Of a stretch of 64,000 bases of DNA, positions 59,229 to 64,000 are shown piece after piece; within the stretch, counting starts at the first letter, position 1; each line of letters opens with the position of its first letter. This stretch comes from Sphingomonadales bacterium (GTDB lineage: Bacteria; Pseudomonadota; Alphaproteobacteria; Sphingomonadales; Sphingomonadaceae), in assembly GCA_028868535.1 (NCBI GenBank), contig JAGWUH010000003.1, positions 80,929-144,928 of the forward strand. Direction: 5' to 3'. The notes under the pieces are model-generated. The model saw nothing but the letters and a program-made list of their open reading frames with translations. It was not told the DNA's origin and searched no databases. A program made the translations under genes and the position numbers.

Positions 59229-59292
59229 CTGCGCGTGGTGGGCGATTAGCCGGGTGCGGCGCCGGCGGCAAGCGCGCTGTGCGCCGGCGCGA

Positions 59293-59616
59293 TCAGAACT
59301 GCCAGTCGACCGCGACGTGGGCGAGATCGGCCGCCCATTCATGCCCGCCGCCGAGCGCCGCGATCTCGAACACCGGGCCATGCCGGCGCGGCTGCGCGGT
59401 CAGGGCCGGACCCTCGAACATCCACGGACCGTCGTAGCCCGGCGCGACGGGGTGCGGCAGTGCCTGGAGTTCCGCCGCGGTCGCCCGCCGGGGCGCGACC
59501 ATGTCGGTTCGGGGCGCCAGCGTGAAGTCGGCGGGCCCGATCGCCGGGGTGGAAACCGGCGCGACTGCCAGCATGCTGGCGAGCGGCAGGGCGAAGGCGA
59601 GCAGAGGCAGGGCCAT
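59293..59616 (-). CDS. Secreted hypothetical protein
   Basis: A 107-residue protein with a signal peptide (residues 1-22, ALPLLAFALPLASMLAVAPVSTP) and no recognised domain. The mature part contains TDMVAPRRATAAELQALPHPVAPGYDGPWMFEGPAL and a C-terminal GGHEWAADLAHVAVDWQF. ATG at 59616. Located between tRNA-Leu and the suhB-like gene, same strand. Function unknown. Confidence 0.6.
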   Translation of the reverse strand: MALPLLAFALPLASMLAVAPVSTPAIGPADFTLAPRTDMVAPRRATAAELQALPHPVAPGYDGPWMFEGPALTAQPRRHGPVFEIAALGGGHEWAADLAHVAVDWQF

Positions 59617-59697
59617 GGCCGGGGAACGCTCCAGGAGGACAAGCGATCCTGACCGGATGCGTTTAACCGCAGGCTGACGAACGTGGTTAACCGGCCG

Positions 59698-60519
59698 TCA
59701 GCCCTTCACCGCCGCCGCCAGCACCTTGTGCAGGCGCGAGTGCAGCGCATCGTTGCCGGCGAGCACTTCGGCATCGCAGACCGGGAGGCTGCGGCCCTTC
59801 CAATCGGAAACGAAGCCGCCGGCTTCGCGCACCAGCAGGCAGCCGGCGGCGGTGTCCCAGGGCTTCAGGCCCTTTTCCCAGAAGCCTTCGTAGCGGCCGG
59901 CGGCAACCCAGGCGAGATCGAGCGAGGCGGCGCCGAAGCGGCGGATCCCGGCGACCTGCGGGGCAAGAGCGGTATAGATCCGCGACCACTCGTGCGGATC
60001 GCCGGCGCCCTGGAACGGAATGCCGGTGGCGATCAGGCTTTCATCGAGGTGGCGGCGGGCGGAGACGCGCAGGCGGCGATCCTGCAACCAGGCGCCGCGG
60101 GCCTTTTCCGCCCAGAAGCTTTCGTCGGTGATCGGCTGGTAGACCAGCGCGGCGGTGACCTCGCCCCAGCCCGAGCCATCCAGCTTCGGCTCCTGCACCG
60201 CGATCGAGATCGCGAAGTGGGGGATGCCGTGGAGGAAGTTGGTGGTGCCGTCGAGCGGATCGATGATGAAGCGGGGCTTGCCCTCCTCACCCGCGATCTC
60301 GCCGCCTTCCTCCATCAGGAAGCCCCATTCGGGGCGGGCGGCGCGCAGCTCGTCCCACAAGGTGCGTTCGGCGTTGCGATCGGCCTTCGAGACGAAATCG
60401 GACGGGCCCTTGCGGCTGACCTGGAGGTGCTCGACCTCGCCGAAATCGCGACGCAGGCGGCCGCCGGCCTTGCGGGCGGCTTTTTCCATGATGCGGATGA
60501 GGCCGGAGATGGCGGACAT
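59698..60519 (-). CDS. Inositol monophosphatase family protein (SuhB-like)
   Basis: Mg-dependent phosphatase of the inositol monophosphatase fold, 273 residues. Metal-ligand motifs are complete: EEGG (LMEEGGEIAG near residue 70), DPLDGTTNF (residue about 88) and WDTAAG (residue about 222). Family members hydrolyse myo-inositol-1-phosphate, CysQ-type PAP, or act as the Nus-associated SuhB. ATG at 60519, 2 nt after the GNAT gene. Specific substrate not determinable. Confidence 0.93.
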   Translation of the reverse strand: MSAISGLIRIMEKAARKAGGRLRRDFGEVEHLQVSRKGPSDFVSKADRNAERTLWDELRAARPEWGFLMEEGGEIAGEEGKPRFIIDPLDGTTNFLHGIPHFAISIAVQEPKLDGSGWGEVTAALVYQPITDESFWAEKARGAWLQDRRLRVSARRHLDESLIATGIPFQGAGDPHEWSRIYTALAPQVAGIRRFGAASLDLAWVAAGRYEGFWEKGLKPWDTAAGCLLVREAGGFVSDWKGRSLPVCDAEVLAGNDALHSRLHKVLAAAVKG

Positions 60520-60521
60520 CG

Positions 60522-60986
60522 TTACAGTTCCCTCGTCATGTAGAGGCTGGCCGGATCGACGGTATAGTCGGCGAACGGCGGGCATTCGGTGAAGCCGTGG
60601 CGGCGATAGAGCGCGATGGCCGGGGCGAAGTAGGCGAACGGATGGGTGGCGAGCGAAAGCCGCGTCAGGCCATCGGCGCGGGCGGCGGCGAAGAGGTGGG
60701 CGAGCATGCCGGAGCCGGCCCCCTGCCCCCGCGCGGCCGGTGCGGTGAACATCGACTTGACCTCGCCCTGCGCGGCATCGAACCGCTTGATCGCACCAGT
60801 GGCGAGCGGCTCATCCCCGGCCCAAGCCACGAAGAAGCGGATCGGCGGCGCCTTGAGCCCATCCAGCGCCGCGGCGTGATTGGCCTGCGGCGGCAGGGTG
60901 GCGGTGGCGCCGGCGCGATGCAATTCGACCAGCGCGATCACGCGAGGGTCGTCGAGACCCCCTTCGACGATGCGCCAGTCGGCCAT
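60522..60986 (-). CDS. GNAT-family N-acetyltransferase
   Basis: A 154-residue acetyltransferase. The acetyl-CoA-binding loop is KSMFTAPAARGQGAGSGMLAHL (R/QxxGxG/A motif), followed by LTRLSLATHPFAYFAPAIALYRRHGFTECPPFADY. ATG at 60986, and the stop is 2 nt before the suhB-like start on the same strand. efp ends 3 nt upstream of this start, so the three (efp, GNAT, suhB-like) likely form an operon. Substrate unknown. Confidence 0.9.
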   Translation of the reverse strand: MADWRIVEGGLDDPRVIALVELHRAGATATLPPQANHAAALDGLKAPPIRFFVAWAGDEPLATGAIKRFDAAQGEVKSMFTAPAARGQGAGSGMLAHLFAAARADGLTRLSLATHPFAYFAPAIALYRRHGFTECPPFADYTVDPASLYMTREL

Positions 60987-60989
60987 GCC

Positions 60990-61553
60990 TCAGCCAGCCT
61001 TGCCCACATAGGTGCGCTCGTAGACGTCGACGACGATGCGGGTGCCGCTCTCGATGTGCGGCGGAACCATGACGCGGACGCCGTTGTCGAGGATCGCCGG
61101 CTTGTAGCTCGACGAGGCGGTCTGGCCCTTCACCACGGCATCGGCCTCGACGATGGTGGCCTCGACCTGCTCCGGCAACTGCACGCTGATCGGGCGATCG
61201 TCGTACATTTCGAGCACCGCGGTCATGCCATCCTGCAGGAACGCGGCGGCGTCGCCGATCAGGTCCTTGGGCAGGGTGATCTGGTCGTAGGTCTCGACGT
61301 CCATGAACACCAGGTCGTCGCCTTCGGCGTAGAGGTACTGGAAGTCCTTGGTGTCGAGGCGGACGCGCTCGACGGTGTCGGCGCTGCGAAAGCGCACATT
61401 GGTCTTGCGCCCGTCGATCAGGTTCTTCATTTCGACCTGCATGAACGCCCCGCCCTTGCCGGGCTGGGTGTGCTGGGTCTTGGCGACCTTCCAGATGCCC
61501 TTTTCGTATTCGAGAATGTTGCCGGGACGAATGTCGACGCCGCTGATCTTCAT
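60990..61553 (-). CDS. efp: Elongation factor P
   Basis: Relieves ribosome stalling at polyproline stretches. The 187 residues contain the KOW-like domain 1 ([30 protein letters not shown]), with the loop Lys33 at the position modified in many bacteria, and OB-fold domains 2 and 3 ([27 protein letters not shown]). ATG at 61553. The EpmA/EpmB or EarP modification genes are not in the window. It heads the operon with the GNAT and suhB-like genes and is divergent from the secreted hypothetical gene. Confidence 0.97.
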   Translation of the reverse strand: MKISGVDIRPGNILEYEKGIWKVAKTQHTQPGKGGAFMQVEMKNLIDGRKTNVRFRSADTVERVRLDTKDFQYLYAEGDDLVFMDVETYDQITLPKDLIGDAAAFLQDGMTAVLEMYDDRPISVQLPEQVEATIVEADAVVKGQTASSSYKPAILDNGVRVMVPPHIESGTRIVVDVYERTYVGKAG

Positions 61554-61628
61554 GGGGAATGACCTTTGGTGAGAAAGAGCGATTGCCGGAAAGCGGGTGC
61601 CGCGCGCCGGAATGGGCCGGCCCTTAGC

Positions 61629-62003
61629 GTGGCCGGGCGGCGCTGGCAATTGGCGGCGTGTCTCGCGGGCCTGCTGGCGGGGCCGGCGTGGGGTGATGAT
61701 GGCAGCTCGCTGGGGACGCTGCGGATCGGGCGCTACGTCTGCGAGCTGCCGGGCAATGCCAACGGGCCGGTGGGGGTGCGGCAGCCGGGCGAGGATTTCG
61801 CGATCCTGCATTCCTCGCGATATGCGGTGGGGAACGAGACCGGGGTCTACCTGCTGATCGGCGACCAGATGCAGTTCACCAGCGGGCCGAAGCGGGGCGC
61901 GCGCTATCGCCGGGTCAGCGAGAACTTCCTGCGCAAGCTGGCCGACGACGGGAGCGACGGACCGTTGCGGTGCGTGCGCGGGGTGCTGAACAACGGGGGT
62001 TAG
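61629..62003 (+). CDS. Secreted conserved hypothetical protein
   Basis: A protein of about 124 residues with a signal peptide ([15 protein letters not shown]) and a mature domain of about 100 residues: [55 protein letters not shown]..., ending [12 protein letters not shown]. The two Cys residues could form a disulfide. The GTG at 61629 is preferred because it begins a compact signal peptide; a GTG at 61569 or TTG at 61566 would add about 20 basic residues. The stop overlaps the OPT stop by 4 nt. Function unknown. Confidence 0.7.
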   Translation: MAGRRWQLAACLAGLLAGPAWGDDGSSLGTLRIGRYVCELPGNANGPVGVRQPGEDFAILHSSRYAVGNETGVYLLIGDQMQFTSGPKRGARYRRVSENFLRKLADDGSDGPLRCVRGVLNNGG

Positions 62004-64000
62004 GACGCGGCGGCCTTGCGGGTGCGGGTGTAGAGCCAGGCGATCAGGGCGAGGTAGAGCACGATGGCGAGCGGGGTGGTCCAGCCGGCTTCGCCGATGA
62101 CGGCGAGCGCGTCGGGGCTGTTCTTCCAGGCGGCGATGCCGGCGAAGGCGACGCCGAACAGGCTTTCGCCGGCGATCAGGCCGGTGGCCGCGAGGACGCC
62201 GAGGCGTTCGGCGAGTTCCGGGTTGCGCTGGCGGATGGCCCAGCGGTTGTAGAACCAGCCGATCACCGCGCCGAGCGGGATCAGCAGGGTGAGCGCCATC
62301 GGCAGGTAGATGCCCATGCCGAGCGCGAGCGGGGGGAGAGCCCCCTTCCCCGCCTTGCGCAGGCCTTCGTCGATGGCGATGGCGACGGCGCCGATGCCGG
62401 CGCCGAGCCAGATCAGGTTCCAGTCGAGATTGCCGCCGAGGACGCCTTGCGCGATCGCCGAGATCAGCGCGGCCTGCGGGGCGGCGAGTGCGTTCGGGCC
62501 GGCGCCGGGGGCGCCCTGGAAGCCGAAGGTCTGGTTGAGCAGGCCAAGCACCGGGGGAATGACGAGCGCGCCGAACAGCACGCCGAGGACGAGCGCGACC
62601 TGCTGGTGCCACGGGGTGGCGCCGACGAGTTCGCCGGTCTTGAGGTCCTGCAGGTTGTCGTTCGAGATTGTCGCCACCCCGAACACGATCGCGGTGACGA
62701 ACAGCGCGAAGGCGACCAGCGGCTTGACCACGTGGGGATCGGCGCTGCGGCCGAAGATCGCGGCGAGGACGAGGGCGATGCCGAGCGCGGAGAGGATGCC
62801 CGTGCCCGAGATCGGGGAGTTGGAGGCGCCGATCAGGCCGGCCATGTAGCCGCAGACCGAGGCGATGACGACGCCGATGACCAGAACGTAGAGCACGGTG
62901 GCGATCAGGGTGGGCCAGAACACCGTCTCGACCGGGCCGCCCCGGGCGAAGCCGGCGAGCAGCAGGCCGATGGGGAGCATCGCCGCGAGGATGACGGCGC
63001 CGACGAGGCCGATCGGCAGGTCGCGCTCCGCCAGCGCCAGCGTGTCGGCCTGGCCGGCGGCGCGGGTGCGCGAGGCGGCGAGCGCGGCGGCGATGCCCCT
63101 GACGATCGGGCCGATGACGCGGAGCAGCGTGTAGATCGCGGCGATGCCGATGGTGCCGGCGCCGACGAAGCGGACCTTGTGGCGGAAGGTATCGGAAACC
63201 AGCGCGGCGAGGTCTGGCGTGGGCAGGCCGGCGGCGGTGTAGTGCGGGACGAGGATCACCCACGAGATCAGCAGGCCGACCAGCATCGCCGCGCCGACCG
63301 CGAGGCCGACGAGGTGGCCGACGCCGATCAAGGCGAGGCTGAAGCTGGTGGAGAGCGCGGTGCCGCCGGAGCCGAGGCGGAAGGCGACCGACGCTTCCTC
63401 CGCGACCAGCTTCATCTTGGCGAGCAGCGCGTAGAGCATCGAGACGGCGGTGCCGGCAAGGATCGCGCGCAGGCCTTTCTCGTTCTCCTCCGCACCGCCG
63501 ACACCGGCGCCGACCTTCAGCACTTCCGCGGCGGCGACGCCTTCGGGGTACGGCAGGTCGGAGCCGGTGACCAGCGCGCGGCGCAGGGGGACCGAGTACA
63601 TCACGCCGAGCACGCCGCCGACCGCGATGACCGCGACCGATTGCCAGTAGGGGAAGCCGGTCCACCAGCCGATCATGATCAGGCCAGGGAGTACGAAAAT
63701 GATCGCGCTGAGCGTGCCCGCCGCCGAGGCGATGGTCTGGACGATGTTGTTTTCCTGAATCGTCGCGCCGTTGAACAGACGCAGCACCGCCATCGAGATC
63801 ACCGCCGCCGGGATCGAGGTGGCAAAAGTGAGGCCGATCTTGAGGCCGAGGTAGACGTTGGCGGCGGTGAAGACGACCGTGAGCAGGGCGCCGAGGACGA
63901 TGCCGCGCAGAGTGAGTTCGCGGGGGGTGAGTTCGCGGGGGGTGAGTTCGCGGGGGGTGAGTTCGCGGGGGGTGAGTTCGCGGGGGGTGAGTTCGCGGGG
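62000..64000 (-). CDS. OPT family oligopeptide transporter (5' end outside window)
   Basis: Large polytopic membrane transporter; about 667 residues are in the window and the N-terminus lies beyond it. The reading frame stays open to the right edge: [39 protein letters not shown] is the family's first conserved segment, including [13 protein letters not shown]. Further signatures include [49 protein letters not shown] and [38 protein letters not shown]. About 15-16 helices. The N-terminal side holds a 15-bp tandem repeat encoding PRELT. Apparent starts at 63802 are inside the conserved segment and are not the true start. Confidence 0.93.
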   Translation of the reverse strand, partial: PRELTPRELTPRELTPRELTPRELTPRELTLRGIVLGALLTVVFTAANVYLGLKIGLTFATSIPAAVISMAVLRLFNGATIQENNIVQTIASAAGTLSAIIFVLPGLIMIGWWTGFPYWQSVAVIAVGGVLGVMYSVPLRRALVTGSDLPYPEGVAAAEVLKVGAGVGGAEENEKGLRAILAGTAVSMLYALLAKMKLVAEEASVAFRLGSGGTALSTSFSLALIGVGHLVGLAVGAAMLVGLLISWVILVPHYTAAGLPTPDLAALVSDTFRHKVRFVGAGTIGIAAIYTLLRVIGPIVRGIAAALAASRTRAAGQADTLALAERDLPIGLVGAVILAAMLPIGLLLAGFARGGPVETVFWPTLIATVLYVLVIGVVIASVCGYMAGLIGASNSPISGTGILSALGIALVLAAIFGRSADPHVVKPLVAFALFVTAIVFGVATISNDNLQDLKTGELVGATPWHQQVALVLGVLFGALVIPPVLGLLNQTFGFQGAPGAGPNALAAPQAALISAIAQGVLGGNLDWNLIWLGAGIGAVAIAIDEGLRKAGKGALPPLALGMGIYLPMALTLLIPLGAVIGWFYNRWAIRQRNPELAERLGVLAATGLIAGESLFGVAFAGIAAWKNSPDALAVIGEAGWTTPLAIVLYLALIAWLYTRTRKAAAS
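63912..64000. repeat. 15-bp tandem repeat inside the OPT coding sequence
   Basis: Six copies of GTGAGTTCGCGGGGG without mismatch, the last cut after 14 nt by the window edge, so the array may continue. On the minus strand each copy encodes PRELT, in frame, next to the first conserved OPT segment. Perfect identity over about 90 bases suggests recent expansion by slippage, or an assembly effect. Confidence 0.95.

Noticed and set aside
60990..63665. An 891-codon minus-strand frame joining efp to a region of the OPT gene
   Set aside because: Only efp (60990-61553) is real in this frame. The rest is an alternate frame of the OPT gene with Arg/Pro-rich low complexity.

Overview
The window is a gene-dense, GC-rich stretch of a bacterial chromosome that reads as an alphaproteobacterium of the order Sphingomonadales (Sphingomonas, Novosphingobium or Sphingopyxis type). 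The protein families, frequent GTG/TTG starts, 1-14 nt gene overlaps, and regulators PrsK/PrsR next to a PEP-CTERM-type sugar transferase support this. The genus cannot be fixed from sequence alone. I see no insertion sequence, prophage, integrase, rRNA or CRISPR array, so the region looks like core chromosome with a few accessory cassettes.

Layout. 0-3.4 kb: glyA, nrdR, a TrmJ-type RNA methyltransferase and rpsD. 3.4-10.8 kb: tgt, an ECF sigma factor with a membrane partner, a possible globin-fold protein, then the minus-strand run xseB-ispA-coaD-cyclophilin-queA. 10.8-17.4 kb: purL, a GGDEF-EAL protein, and serB/miaA, whose start regions overlap head to head. 17.4-21.1 kb: ilvB-ilvH-ilvC. 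21.2-25.5 kb: a likely catabolic cassette (two dehydrogenase-fold enzymes, a carboxymuconolactone decarboxylase-like protein, an NTF2-fold protein and an MFS transporter). 25.5-27.4 kb: leuA, preceded by a leucine-rich leader peptide. 27.5-32.6 kb: a nitronate monooxygenase-like enzyme, an AHH-type nuclease, a flavodoxin-fold protein, recJ and two tRNA-Glu genes. 32.7-38.3 kb: lipoprotein, half-length asparaginase, fumC, stress proteins, a Bax-inhibitor-like membrane protein and an OxyR-like regulator. 38.5-41.6 kb: TerC, an acetyltransferase and a JmjC/cupin protein. 41.7-44.4 kb: phoR-phoU-phoB with Pho boxes. 44.4-48.2 kb: amino-acid permease, panB, DUF475 protein. 48.2-53.2 kb: sugar transferase-prsK-prsR. 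53.3-56.5 kb: rubrerythrin, Fe-S oxidoreductase, DUF3501. 56.5-59.1 kb: a tightly overlapped operon encoding a membrane protein, a winged-helix regulator, a cytochrome P450 and a limonene-epoxide-hydrolase-like enzyme. 59.1-64 kb: tRNA-Leu, suhB-like phosphatase, GNAT, efp and an OPT transporter that runs off the window through a 15-bp tandem repeat.

How the parts fit. The window holds most of a branched-chain amino acid block (ilvB, ilvH, ilvC, leuA), and both the ilv and leu leaders show foldable RNA; the leu leader is a strong candidate for ribosome-mediated attenuation with a leaderless leader peptide. Two stress circuits can be read from DNA sites: Pho boxes in front of phoR and phoU, and ATAG-N7-CTAT sites at both ends of the oxyR-like gene. 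Recurring promoter-like sequences have a TTGAC -35 element and a TA(A/G)(A/G/C)GG/GCG -10 element (rpsD, ilvB, ilvC, tRNA-Glu, leuA leader). The most interesting items are the leuA leader, the OxyR-like protein with histidine at the peroxidatic cysteine position, the P450/epoxide hydrolase operon, and the tandem repeat at the N-terminus of the OPT transporter.
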